From the NCBI RefSeq assembly GCF_020080835.1, contig NC_058163.1:19309904-19373903 (forward strand): a DNA stretch of 64,000 nucleotides, read 5' to 3'. Below, one piece after another: positions 45,944 to 57,046 of the stretch. Below the pieces are notes generated by a model that saw nothing but the letters and a program-made list of their open reading frames with translations, was not told where the DNA came from and did not search any database. The stretch comes from Cotesia glomerata (lineage: Eukaryota > Arthropoda > Insecta > Hymenoptera > Braconidae). Numbering within the stretch: position 1 is the first letter of the stretch; each line of letters begins with the position of its first letter. A program made the translations under genes and the position numbers.

Positions 45944-47241
45944 CGAAATAACGCGGCTTGTCAGCACGATAGCGTTTTCAATTTATGACCGATTCTTCTG
46001 AAACTCAGCATGCTTTATCTATCGATCAAGACCAAGGTTAAGTTCGAAGATGAGCTTAATCGGGCGAGTAATTTGGAAATGACAGGATTTTGAAATTTTG
46101 AAAATCGTAACAATTGATGAATCGTAAAAAATTCGGTAAAATGCATCGTAAAGCTCTTTTAATAAGCTCCATTTTTCACTACTTAGAAGTGGTAGTAGCC
46201 TCAATATTACTCCTTTTAGAGTTCGTTTAATGAAACTGTTTTAATGTTGCAGCCGTTTTAGAATTATTGTCTACATCATAGCTTAATCATGATGTAAATT
46301 CAATAATTACGATATTGATCAGTCTTTCGTGTAATGTTTTCGGGTAGGTTGTCAGTAAATATGTCACAAATTAGTTCTAACCATTGTTTTCTTCAACTAA
46401 AATTTTATCCGGTTGCAAAATTCTGATTAACTTGAAAACTGTTGTTTCTAAGCAGTTACTTAAAATTTGGACATTTATAATTCAAATCTTATAATCTGTG
46501 CAATTCTTTGGTAAATATTTGAGAAACTTTTTCTTCTCAAGATAATTTTTTTTCCAAAATTTGTTGTAAATAGTTTTAAATTTATTATTGAATTTTGTTT
46601 TTAATTCATGAATTAAGTTATACATTATCAGTGTTATTATATTATTTTATTAAAAATCAATTTTTTTTATTTGAAAAATCTACTTCCATTTCGGCTGACG
46701 AATGGCCTTTTTTTTGTATTGAGTTGGTATAATTAACGTTTATCTTATTTTCTATCAAATTTTATTATTTTTGACAGTTGTAAGTGTATTTTATTATTAT
46801 TGATAAATAATTATTATTGCAATAAAATTAAATATATACAATAAAACAAATTATATTTAACTATTATATTTTCAATTCTAATATTTAATTATGGATGACT
46901 AACTTAAACGAATTTATATTCTTTTTATTATTTTATCTTTATAAAATGAAATCGTTTTCTAGATTTTTATATTTGTAAGCATTGTCATGATGTGATTGAT
47001 GGTTTTGAATTAGCCGCTTAACATGAATGTTTCCAAAGATTTTAAAGATTTAAATATACAGGTAAACAAATATTTAGATTTTTAGATTGCCAAACTTTCG
47101 AATTTTTGTTCAAAACTTGAAGCAATACCAACGCAATCTACTGCTGCATTTCTTAACTAATCTGTTTCAATTAAACATGTGCTAATGCGGCACCGTGCGG
47201 CAATGAGTCGCACTGTGCTCTCGTAATTGGAAAACTACCAT
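45576..47241. mobile_element. Non-autonomous TIR transposon, 1.7 kb
   Basis: Ends ggtagttttccaattac and gtaattggaaaactacc are inverted, with similarity continuing through gcataatgcggca-type sequence for about 40 bp. The interior is AT-rich, includes an (AT)n run and has no transposase. Confidence 0.7.
45878..45940. repeat. (AT)n microsatellite
   Basis: About 30 uninterrupted AT dinucleotides after a short gtat run. Confidence 0.95.
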
Positions 47242-47524
47242 AGTCTCCATATTCGAGACTTTCATTTCAGGTATTATATAGTTTGAGTGATTCTACTTCG
47301 AAGATTTATGAATGAAGATATTATTTGAACTTTTCTTTTTCAGAATAACTCAAAGTGAATAATCCATAATAACTCATTTAAGTAATAGATTAACTCATCG
47401 ACCTAAATCTTTATTTGACAGAAAAAAAACTTGATTCACAAATGATATTAGTGATATACAAGTGATATCACTCCTTCTATTAGATTTTACTATACGAAAA
47501 TCGCATTTGAAGGTAACTATAATT

Positions 47525-47960
47525 TAATAATACTAATAATAATAATTTATTTGCACTTGTAGTACATTAGCTTTTAGCTATTTATACACATATATACATA
47601 ATTATAACTTTAACATATACACAATAATTATTTACAATTGTCAAAATCCTAATTTATCAAACATATCAACATTATTTTTAACGTATTGTCTAAGTAATCT
47701 TTTAAATATATTGATCCTATTTTCACTGGTAATTGCGATATCTAGTTTATTATACCATTTAAAACCTTTGTATATTAATGTTTTTTCGGCTGTGTGTGTC
47801 CTCGTTCTTACAATTTTCAATTTATTTGCATTCCTTGTTTTATAGTATCCATCATTTGAATCTAATTCAGTCCGTAAATATTCTGGGCAAAGATTATTTT
47901 TTATTTTATGTATTAATAGACACGAGCTATAAAACAGTCTTTGTCTAATTGACATCCAAC
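47525..47960 (-). pseudogene. 5'-truncated LINE 3' end (reverse-transcriptase C-terminal region)
   Basis: The minus-strand ORF 47955-47641 (104 aa) reads SIRQRLFYSSCLLIHKIKNN, YKTRNANKLKIVRTRTHTA, LIYKGFKWYNKL and IFKRLLRQYVKN. This is the pattern seen at the C-terminus of many jockey/CR1-like reverse transcriptase proteins, after the catalytic core. It is followed (47640-47530) by a short 3' UTR ending in aataaattattattatta, a typical (TTA)n tail. The rest of the element is absent, as expected for incomplete target-primed reverse transcription. Confidence 0.7.
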
Positions 47961-48049
47961 ATAAGGTATTTAATATTATAATTATACAAACAGTGATGCA
48001 GTAATTAGATTATTGGGGTGTCAATTTAAGCGCATGCGCAGACAAACTA

Positions 48050-48335
48050 TAGTAGTCAGTTACTTTTGAATGAATAAACCAATTTTTACGCAGTTGGTAG
48101 TATTCAACGCAGTTTTTCAAATCCTATGATTTACTTTTAAATACAAATTGATCAGACCGAAAATTTTGAAGAAATGAATTGGAAAAAAAACAATATCCGA
48201 TAGATACTATGCGAATTATCATCCAAAATTGTTTTTTCCTAAATCTAGAAAACTCGATTTTAGAAAACTAGGGTGAAAATGATGACTTTCCGATTTTTGA
48301 AAAATTATTGATTTTCATAGCGAGAAGTTAAAAAT
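48050..48335 (+). repeat. Dispersed repeat
   Basis: ttacttttgaatgaataaac, ttggtagtattcaacgcag, then ...catagcgagaagttaaaaat at the end. Same family as 22.87-24.15 kb. Confidence 0.6.
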
Positions 48336-48589
48336 TTATTTATTGCTCAGAGAGTTTCTATTATTACGATAGTGAAGTTGCCGAAAAATCTATCATTCAA
48401 GTAGCTCCGATATACTTCGACTATTTCCGTAGTTATAACCACCACATCTCAAATGTATATAGATATACAATTTTGCTGTTAGCACCTGCCCGGAAGTGTA
48501 AGAGTGTTTCTCATCATGATAGTAATGATAATGACTGTCGTACCGAGAACGTATGTTCTGAAGAGTTAAGGAAAAATGAAAATTTAATA

Positions 48590-49256
48590 CAGTCAAAACT
48601 GTTTACAACGACTTCGCTTAAAGCGACGTGCCGGTTATTACGACGAAATTCTTTAGTCCTGTCTCTATTACATATAAAATTCTCAAGCCGAAAACCGCTT
48701 ATAACAACATTACTTATAGCGACAAATCGTTTATAGCAATCGAATTCACAGTACTTATAGTAGTAAACTCATAGCAAAATGCATTGGTTATAACGTCTGA
48801 CAAATACTTTCATTCGTTTTGCAGTAAATATACTTATGATGTCATTAAATTCTTTTGCAGCTTTAATAAATGCATCTCTTAGTGCAATTACGGTGTTAAA
48901 AAAGTATTTATTCGGAAACGAAGAAATTATTTCGAATGATTACAATAAAATATTGAGTAATATGAACCGAGAACTACAAAACACATATGTACAGTTTAAG
49001 TGTAAGAAACAAATAAAAGTAACTGATTATTTTCAAAAATAATCATATAAAATTTGTCATTTTATTTAATTTAAAACTTTGAGTAATGGTTTCTATGTTA
49101 TTAAATGTAGCATTGAAATTTATAGTTTAATAAATGTTCATCAGTATTGTTTTTGAATTTAATCCGTGCATTGCTAGTTTTTACTTATAACGACTGTCGG
49201 CTATAACGATCATTACCAGGAGGTCCCTTCAATGTCGTTATAAACGGTTTTCACTG
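48590..49256 (+). mobile_element. pogo/Tigger-type element, internally deleted
   Basis: TA-flanked. Left end cagtcaaaactgtttacaac and right end gttataaacggttttcactg are inverted, with further gttataacg-type words inside both ends, typical of Tigger. It keeps only the transposase tail (48836-49042). Confidence 0.78.
48836..49042 (+). pseudogene. Tigger transposase C-terminal remnant
   Basis: The last 68 residues end with CKKQIKVTDYFQK, the K-x-T/D-x-F tail found in many pogo/Tigger and jerky-like proteins. The DNA-binding and DDE domains are missing. Confidence 0.6.
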
Positions 49257-49430
49257 TAATTAATAATTATAAGTATATTTTTGTCTCAGGGTCATTTTTG
49301 TTTTATGGATCGATGAGTAATTCATTTCAATGATTCATCAATTTCAATCTTATTTTTTTGTCATATATATTAGTAGCAACTTGATTTAAAATAATCTTAC
49401 TACTGTTAAATATATACGAGTTTTATCAAG

Positions 49431-49435
49431 ATAAG
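49431..49435 (+). promoter_or_regulatory. Possible late-type promoter motif ATAAG
   Basis: ATAAG ends 9 bases before the ATG of the following ORF. DTAAG is the late transcription start motif of baculoviruses and nudiviruses and is retained before some nudivirus-derived wasp genes. In AT-rich DNA it is frequent by chance, so this is weak evidence. Confidence 0.3.
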
Positions 49436-49444
49436 TAAACCAAG

Positions 49445-50431
49445 ATGTCTGATCGTGAAATTTTATTTCATGAAAATTTAATGAAATGTCGTTCTTCAAC
49501 AGTTAATACTCGTCATGCCCATTTAAAAAAGTTGCAAAGTATGAATATTGATATTAATAATTTAAATAACGACAATATTGTCGACATTTTAAAGCAATTA
49601 CAGACAACTTCGAATAAAAATGGCCGAAAATTAACTCCTAGTTATATGAATATCATATATTCCACATTACGTAGATGGAATCCTTCATTAACTGTTAAAA
49701 TCAGTAAGCTTGGTTTCTCACGACGGGGTCGCTTGGTTATAGATAATCCAATGAACAATATTGAAATAATTGGTTTAAAAGAGTTGATAATCACTATCTT
49801 TAGATATGCAGTGACATTTAAAGCGATTAATTACCTTAGAGTACCATCTCGAGCTACTATTGATACTGCTATAGCTATGGTATTGATCCTCATAACAAAT
49901 TTGAGTTTTAATCAACTGGTTAAACTACGTGTTCGTGACTTGAAAACAATTGCACATGATAATTCTATTTCTATAACTATAAAATCAAGAAATTCTGCAG
50001 TTAAAGTAAAAAAAATGGCAAACTTATACAACCCACTGTTCATTTGTGTCGTTAACATGGTATTAAGCCGCGAGGAGTTCATGAAACGAAATTTTATTAA
50101 TAATGTTGATGTTAAATATAATCGGGTCAATATTTATGATTACAATGATGAAGATTATTGCGATCGGATTAACGTTAATAAAATCGATGATGACGATGTA
50201 CAAGTGATTTCTTGTAAAAAAGATTCCATTAATAAAACAATTCACGAGCTGTATATGCGATTTCATAAAAAGAAATCTACGATTTCATTAGGAATAACAC
50301 TAATAGAAAAAATGAAAAAAATTAAGAAGATTAAAGATGATCTGATTGATACGGAAAAGATTTTGAGTCTATTATCTGAGACTAATGATGATAAAGAAGA
50401 TAGTGAATCATCAAATGCAATGGATATATAG
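49445..50431 (+). CDS. Tyrosine recombinase/integrase-like protein, possibly nudivirus-derived
   Basis: This is an intact, intronless 328-aa ORF. The N-terminal 100 residues look like the SAM-like core-binding domain of integrases (STVNTRHAHLKKLQSM, SYMNIIYSTLRRW). Residues about 137-170 match box I in spacing: AIAMVLILITNLSFNQLVKL followed by RVRDL. The position where the catalytic Arg normally sits (L-R-x-x-E/Q-L) appears to be Ser. A beta-hairpin region (ISITIKSRNSAVKVKKM) follows. A later segment (SINKTIHELYMRF, ISLGITLIEKM) replaces the usual H-x-x-R box, and no clear nucleophile Tyr is seen. The C-terminus is acidic. The layout recalls the integrase/VLF-1 type recombinases of nudiviruses and braconid wasps. 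A diverged cellular or transposon recombinase is the alternative. If catalytic residues are lost, it may bind DNA only. Confidence 0.45.
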   Translation: MSDREILFHENLMKCRSSTVNTRHAHLKKLQSMNIDINNLNNDNIVDILKQLQTTSNKNGRKLTPSYMNIIYSTLRRWNPSLTVKISKLGFSRRGRLVIDNPMNNIEIIGLKELIITIFRYAVTFKAINYLRVPSRATIDTAIAMVLILITNLSFNQLVKLRVRDLKTIAHDNSISITIKSRNSAVKVKKMANLYNPLFICVVNMVLSREEFMKRNFINNVDVKYNRVNIYDYNDEDYCDRINVNKIDDDDVQVISCKKDSINKTIHELYMRFHKKKSTISLGITLIEKMKKIKKIKDDLIDTEKILSLLSETNDDKEDSESSNAMDI

Positions 50432-50769
50432 CGATTTTATTATGAGATTTTAATTTTTAGAAAAGTTAAAGAATGTAATTTCTGATTCGTAGGTCTTTTC
50501 ATAAATTATCAAAACACTTTTTTTTTACTAATTAAAATTTTTAATTTTAATCTATCCGTATTACGATACAGAAATAACAAAATCATTGAACTATAATTTT
50601 ATTAAATAAATCATAACTGTCAATTGTTAAATGAGTTATATGATTGTAAATTAAAATCATGAATTTTTATAATTCATGATTGAATTATTATGACGACTGT
50701 TTTATTAAGAGATTCGGTAAAATTTTTCCAGGAGGGCTTAAAAATTGAGACACCATTCTAAAAAAAGGG
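50432..50769. other. Intergenic, no gene seen
   Basis: AT-rich 3' flank of the integrase-like ORF with several aataaa-like words (for example near 50605). Confidence 0.5.
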
Positions 50770-50858
50770 GCGTTTACAATGGGGCTGAGTACGCAGATTA
50801 CCCCCACGAGCCATTAGGCGAGTGGGGATAAGCGTACTCGGTCTTATTGTAAACGTGT
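50770..50858. repeat. 89-bp GC-richer hairpin
   Basis: cgtttacaatggggctgagt, acgcagattacccccac, a loop gagccattaggc, then the complement ending ggtcttattgtaaacg. Could be a tiny MITE; flanks show no clear TSD. Confidence 0.75.
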
Positions 50859-51716
50859 CGTTTCTTTTGGCAAATGTCTCAATTAAGCCCTGTGAATGTC
50901 TCAGTTGAGATATATGTATCGAACAATATTTTTTGTAACGACTACTTTCAAAGTTCAACAGAGAGAAATTATTATTTACAAAGAAACATTGTAATTAGCT
51001 GAACTATATCAGTTATCAAAAAATTTTACAATGTTTCGTTAATTCATTCACTGTTCACGTAGATTTTTAACAACTTTTTTTTCTAATTTTAATTAAAATG
51101 ATAGATAATTATAAATAATACACGCAGTTATGGTTAGCAATTGCACAAAGTTGAACATATGATCGACAAGCTGCTATTCATATGTGGTTATTTGGTATGC
51201 GCAGACGCTAGAATTAGTCTTAGTATGCTTGATAGTTTGATTTGTAGTGGTAGTGGCGGACACATACATTCTATGAATCTTATACATTTATTGTAGTTAA
51301 TTTTCATTCCCGCACGGTCAAGCACTTGAAAAGTTTGACTCCGCATACTTTCCCGTACGCTACTATAGTGTATGCATTATCACGAGAATACGCAACTTTG
51401 CGTTTGCTGAGCAAGGCTCGAATGTTGAACTTTGGAAGCAGGAGTTACAGAAAAAATTTTTTTAGCTTAACCACTATAAGAATCGGATACTTTGTTCATT
51501 TAGCTTTAATTTGTTTTTTTATACACCTTGATACGTCCACTTCTCGCCGAGATATCGGTCTTCAAATGGAAAAGGATCCTTTTGTCTTTGATTATCGATA
51601 TCTCAGCAACCAATGATCGCACAGAAAGTTAAAGGTGAGTTTTAAGAACTTGAATGAATTCTCCTTAGCGACTAGCCATTGCTTTTCCGAAAAAAAATTT
51701 TTTTTTTTGTGACATT
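50859..51716. other. Intergenic repeats, no gene
   Basis: Contains short blocks typical of non-coding wasp repeats (cgagatatcggtcttcaaat, cgatatctcagcaaccaatg). No coding potential. Confidence 0.5.
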
Positions 51717-53237
51717 GTAACGGGGTGGTTAGCCCTGTCCAATTGGTCACCCCTTTCCTCTTTGAAAAGGGCGCCACTGGGATTTTATACTCGGTGTCCC
51801 AGAAACCGGGGAGCATGAGAAGGAAAGATCGGGTCGTGAGAAGTTGAGAAAGGCTGAAAAATTAATACTGAGAAACAATTATTAACAATTTAATTATTTA
51901 TTCAATGTAAACAATTTAATTTTAACAAAATTCCTTAATAATATTACCCTTAAAATTAACCTATCAATTACTTAATTGTGAGGACCTCTCACCTACGCAG
52001 GCACTTGCCAAAACTTACAACTAAATATCCTTAAATTCTTTCAACTATAGATCATTACGCATCTATCTTCTTAATTTCTTAACTCCACATAGACCATTAC
52101 GCATCTATCCTTAATTTCCTAATTCAATCATAGACCGTTACGCATCTATCCTTAATTTCCTAATTCAATCATAGACCATTACGCATCTAGATTCCTAATT
52201 TCTAAATTTAATCATAGACCATTACGCATCTAGATTCTTAATTCCTTAACCCTCGTCCAACTGACGGAATAACAAACAACATATTTTACCCAATAAACCT
52301 TCTCAATATTTCGTATTTTCCAAAATTCCAAAATTACGCCTAACAATTTCTTAACACAAAATTCTGACCTTCGATTTTAATTCATTAAATTCATTAATAT
52401 ATCTTCTTAACTAAATTCATTTCCAACTCACTAAATTTTCTACTAAAGTTATCAATCAATTTATTCTAATAAACCCACTGATTTATTTCATTTCTTGATC
52501 TCCGCTAAATAATCTTTAACAAAGCTCACTACATAATTTTCTTAACAAGTTCGGTAATCAATTTTCTAAATTCACTAAATTTCTCAATAAATACCTTCGC
52601 TAAATTAACTATTTTAATTAAATTTAGCCCACCGGCCTAAATCTAATTTAACACAATTTCTTAAATTCAACTCTGAAATTCTAAAACGTCTCAACAAAAT
52701 TACCACCGTGGAGCATTATAGAATGACCTTCACTAACTTAATTTCAATTCTAAATTCTCCTTAATTAAATTCTAGGCGATATTTCTTAATTAATTTCTGT
52801 CTCGAAAATTCTTAACTAAAATGAATTTATCATAGCCAACAGGCCTATAATAAATTACTAATAAATTCTTCACCAATAAATTAACAATTTTTCTATTAAA
52901 TATAAAAGTCTAGCGACAAAACTAACTACTTGACCTTGACGATAGAAACTAAGGTACGAATTTGCTAATACCAAGATGACCGCTCAAGAAATTAAATTTA
53001 ATTATTTTGGCCTCTTAATTAAATTATTAATTAATTTGGCCTAAAATAACTTAGAATACCTGACAACTGAAACCGGTACTCCAGCGATGAAATCTTTTCC
53101 CAGTAGAAAGAAAATGACGGGATCAGCTCCACTGTGCCTACTGACTTCCAAGGCTCCAGAAACTCGTATCTCCAAATTACACCCAGCTCCCCAATCTTAT
53201 CCTCGATCAATTTATCTTGTCTCAGAAAAATATCCCA
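51717..53237. other. G-poor region with a 41-bp minisatellite, no gene
   Basis: From about 51860 the plus strand is strongly depleted of G (runs of c, t and a such as ttcttaattaattt). The first 130 bp (aacggggtggttagccctgt) are more balanced. It ends in the assembly gap. Confidence 0.6.
52041..52250 (+). repeat. 41-bp tandem repeat, about five copies
   Basis: Unit: atagaccattacgcatct followed by atccttaatttcctaattca. Later copies have 'agattc' instead of 'atcctt'. Confidence 0.85.
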
Positions 53238-53337
53238 NNNNNNNNNNNNNNNNNNNNNNNNNNNNNNNNNNNNNNNNNNNNNNNNNNNNNNNNNNNNNNN
53301 NNNNNNNNNNNNNNNNNNNNNNNNNNNNNNNNNNNNN
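53238..53337. other. Assembly gap of 100 N
   Basis: A run of exactly 100 N, the usual placeholder for a gap of unknown size. The join of the two sides should not be trusted. Confidence 0.99.
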
Positions 53338-55110
53338 AGGTTTTGTCTGGATTCAAACCTCCACAACCTTCTTCATGAGCGTCTATCTCTCACCTAACGA
53401 AGGGATTAGTGTGTTCCGACAGAAACTGGAAAATATAGAAAATGCGGTCACTAAGTTCAACGGCGAAGTCATCGTAGCCAGAGACTTCAACGCTAAATCG
53501 GCTGAGTGGGGCGCTGCTTTCTCCGACACCAGAGGTAACGAGGTCGCTGACGTCGCGGCTAGACTCGACCTCATAGTGCTGAACACCGGGAGCACTACGA
53601 CCTTTAGAAGACCAGGGTACCAAGAGTTCATCCTCGACATTTCGTTGGCGACTCCAAGGACTGCCAACATGATCGAAGACTGGACTGTATCCGAAGAATA
53701 CAGTGGCAGTGACCACCAGTTTGTGACATTCAACGTTGGATTGTCATCTACTCCGGTTTCACAACGCGACCTTTCTAAGCGGAAGTGGAATGCCAGAAGG
53801 CTTGATCCAGAGGCATTGCGAGCTTCACTTGCACATTGTCCATAAGTCTCCTGCCTTAATGGACAGCATTGTAGCGGAGCTTTTCCCCAAACACCCACTG
53901 CGGGTGAAGAAACACTACGCTAAAAACAGCGAAGGAACACCCTTCACAACTAAGGAACTACAAGACGCGACCAAGTCACTCAAAACAGGAAAGGCACCTG
54001 GACTTGATGGCATCCCGGCAGCGTTGATCAAGATTGTAGCCCTGGAATATCCAGACATACTCCTGAACACCTACAACGCATGCTTGGCAACTGGCACGTT
54101 TCCCGCGGTCTGAAAGCGGCAGAGATTGGTTCTTTTAGACAAAGGAAAGGGAACCCCCGTAACACCTTCGTCTTTCTGGAAAACTGCTCGAGAAGCTCAT
54201 ACAAGGGAGACTTCGCAACAACATCGACCGTGCTGGAGGTTTTGCCACCAACCAGCATGGCTTCCGGAAAGTTCGTTCGACAGTCGGAGCGATCGAGAAA
54301 GTTATAAAGACAGCAACACAAGCATGGTCTGGTAGCCTCAAAGCTCGTAAAGTATGTCTCCTCCTCACGCTAGATGTCAAAAACGCATTTAACAGCGCAA
54401 ATTGGAGAGACATTTTAGATGCTCTGAAGCACAAGTTTGACGTGGAGCCAGAGAATTTGGCACTAGTCGACAACTACCTGGACGAAAGAAAGCTAATAGC
54501 GGAAACTACGGAAGGCCCACAAAAATACGCCATAACGGCTGGCGTACTGCAAGACTCAATAATGGGGCCCGATCTATGGAATGCGGACTACGACGAGCTT
54601 CTTGAAATCTCGTTACCAAAGCAAGTAGAGCTAACGGGCTTTGCAGACGACGTTGCGGCCCCGATAGTAGTAGACAGCGTAGAAGAGGCCGAATTACTGG
54701 TTCGGGAAACCACTGACGCCGTCGAGACCTGGCTTGATAAACACCACCTGAAACTCGCCAAGTATAAAACCGAGATGGTTGTTCTGACGGGTAAAAAATG
54801 GTTCCCAAAACCATTCGCTGTGGACATGGAAGGAACAACACTGACTTCAACAAGGGCCCTGCGCTATCTAGGGGTAATGATAGACGAGAAACTATCTTTC
54901 CGCGAACACCTTGACAGTGTATGCAAGAAAGCCAGCAAGACGATGTCTAGCCTAGCAAGAATCATGACCAACACTATGGGACCAAGAACCAAAAAGAGAA
55001 GAGTTCTTCTAGAAGTAGTCCACTCGGTACTGCTTTATGGAGCAGAAATATGGGCAGGCATATTGAAAAAGAAGACCTACCGACGAAAAATAGCAGCAGT
55101 ATGCGGCCCT
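53338..55110 (+). pseudogene. R1-clade LINE fragment (endonuclease and reverse transcriptase)
   Basis: The endonuclease part (53338-53843) has RDFNAKSAEWG (normally GDFNAKS), TRGNEVADVAARLDLIVLN and GSDHQFVTF. These are R1/TRAS-type signatures. It stops at a TAA (53843-53845), and a deletion leads to the reverse transcriptase, which is in several frames. The visible blocks are GKAPGLDGIPAALIK (53990), LLDKGKG (54130), LDVKNAFNSANW (54370) and GFADDVAA (54640), then the thumb and TKKRRVLLEVVHSVLLYGAE to about 55110. The C-terminal finger and 3' UTR are absent. The 5' side is lost in the gap. More GC-rich than its surroundings. Not functional. Confidence 0.88.
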
Positions 55111-55302
55111 CATTGGGCAATCCCTTTTAGGCCCCAATGGGGAAATCCCCATCAGAACCCAATCTAAATTTTGAAAGAAAAAATATTATGATTTTTGAAA
55201 AGATTAAAAATAATTTAGGATCATATACTCATATTATATTAGACCTTATTAGTAAATTTAATTTGAATTGAAATGAAATCGTTGATCGAAAAAATCTTTG
55301 TC

Positions 55303-55373
55303 GTGAGTTGGGCTCGAACTTGCTTCCTTTGGGTCCTTAGTCCTTAACCTTACCGCTGGCCCAAGCAGGAGTT
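55303..55373 (-). other. tRNA-like segment
   Basis: On the minus strand, tgggccagcggtaagg (A box) and agttcgagccc (B box). Acceptor ends do not pair. Confidence 0.5.
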
Positions 55374-57023
55374 CTGATGAAGAAAGTTCCTATCTCGTAT
55401 ACATGAACTTTACCGGTTGACTGAGACATTATTTATGTTACGCTCAAGCTTTAAGAAATTGTTTTTTTTTTTTATTTATCCACTTTACTGACGTGAAAAT
55501 ACAATTTTTGTATAAATTAAATAAAAAATTTAAGAATAAAAAAAAAAATTTACCGAAAAATGTAAAAAAATTGAAAAAATCAAAAATAAAATTCCTTAAA
55601 ACTATTCGATTGAATTTGAAATCCCCCTTTTACTAACACAAAAAATTTTTTTTTGAAAATTAAAATTTTTTTGAAATGCAAATGATTTTTTAAAATTTTA
55701 TTATATGGATAAAAATTTAGTTATGAAAAAGTTTAATTTTTTTTACAACATAAATTCTTTTGCAAATGCGAATCCTCAAAAGTTGGATATTTTTCAAAAA
55801 TTGAATTTTTCATACTGATAATAAAAATTATCTTCAATTGAAATATTTTTTTATACTGAGAAGAAAAAATTCTGAGTATGAATCTTGTTTCAGCACCATC
55901 AAAATGTATTTCAGTCTAAAAACTCACACAGAAAGAACAATTCCTTTACTGGAGAATAAAATTCTTGGCTCAAGAAAATTTTCGGATTCCTAAAGGAAGA
56001 CCGAAGTTGTGTTGGCCGAAGTAAAAATTTTTTTTGAAATTCTATTCTTGGTGGAAGTAGTTTTTTCTTAATTCAACTTATCATAAATACTTGATCCAAT
56101 AAATTTTTATATTTGATCAAGATTTTTAGATGCTTTAGGAAAGCAGCGTCACTTACTTCAGTTAAGAAAAAAATTTCCTCACCTTGAGAAAATTTTTCTC
56201 TTCAATATTTGATACCTATTTTGTATTATTTTTGCGTGCAATTATACATTTTGAATAAAAAAAAAATGATTCAATATTATTTGATCTTCCCATTTGACAT
56301 GTTGATCAATAAAAATATTAATGAAAATTAACTTCTATCGAGATATTTAATTTTTTGGAGCAAGAGAGAAATTTTCTCAAGATAAGAATTTACTTCTATC
56401 AAGAACTAAATTTTTTGGAAAAAGAGGCTAAATTTTCCTAAAACAACAAGATTTTGTAGATAATAAATAATATCAATAAAAATCTAAATACATATTTGTT
56501 ATTTTATTACGTAATGAATAATAAATTCTCAGTGACCAATGGACAAAATATTCCTTCAAGTTCGAAAAATTGAATTAGGTTCACTAACGTGCTGATATAA
56601 CCATAGATATACAATAATTAAATGATTTTTTTAAGCAACTTACATAGTACATCAGATAATTTAATTAATTTTTTTAAATGCTGTAAAACATTTGAAACGT
56701 TTGTTGAAACCAAATCCATGTAATGATTCATCAATGCAAATGCTTATTCAGATTTTAAATTTTTCAATCTGTTTTTTTTTTCTCAATCACAATTAAGTTT
56801 TTAATAATTAGCGTTAATTTAAAAATTTTAAGATTCAGTCACATATCAGTATTTTGAGAGTCCATTACGTCTTGAAGTCATTTAGAGTTTTAAAAGTTTC
56901 ATACTCTTAAAAGAAGATAGAAATGAAAATAATCAAATGACCTTATAAAAAAATGACCTTATATAAAAGAGTTATAAGGACAGTCAGAACAAAAATAGAT
57001 TTTTTTTGCATTTTTTCAGAGTA
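55374..57023. other. AT-rich intergenic stretch, no gene seen
   Basis: Repeated words of the kind 'caagaaaattttc', 'gagaaaatttttctc' and 'tcaagaactaaattttttgg' occur at 55860-56450. No ORF of note. Confidence 0.55.
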
Positions 57024-57046
57024 TACAGGGTAATCCAAAATTACTT

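Noticed and set aside
43759..50431. Bracovirus proviral segment
   Set aside because: An ankyrin ORF and an integrase-like ORF are suggestive, but no direct-repeat junctions or typical virulence gene set were seen.
53087..53397. Continuous ORF across the N gap
   Set aside because: The frame is only an artefact of counting 100 N; the true gap length is unknown.
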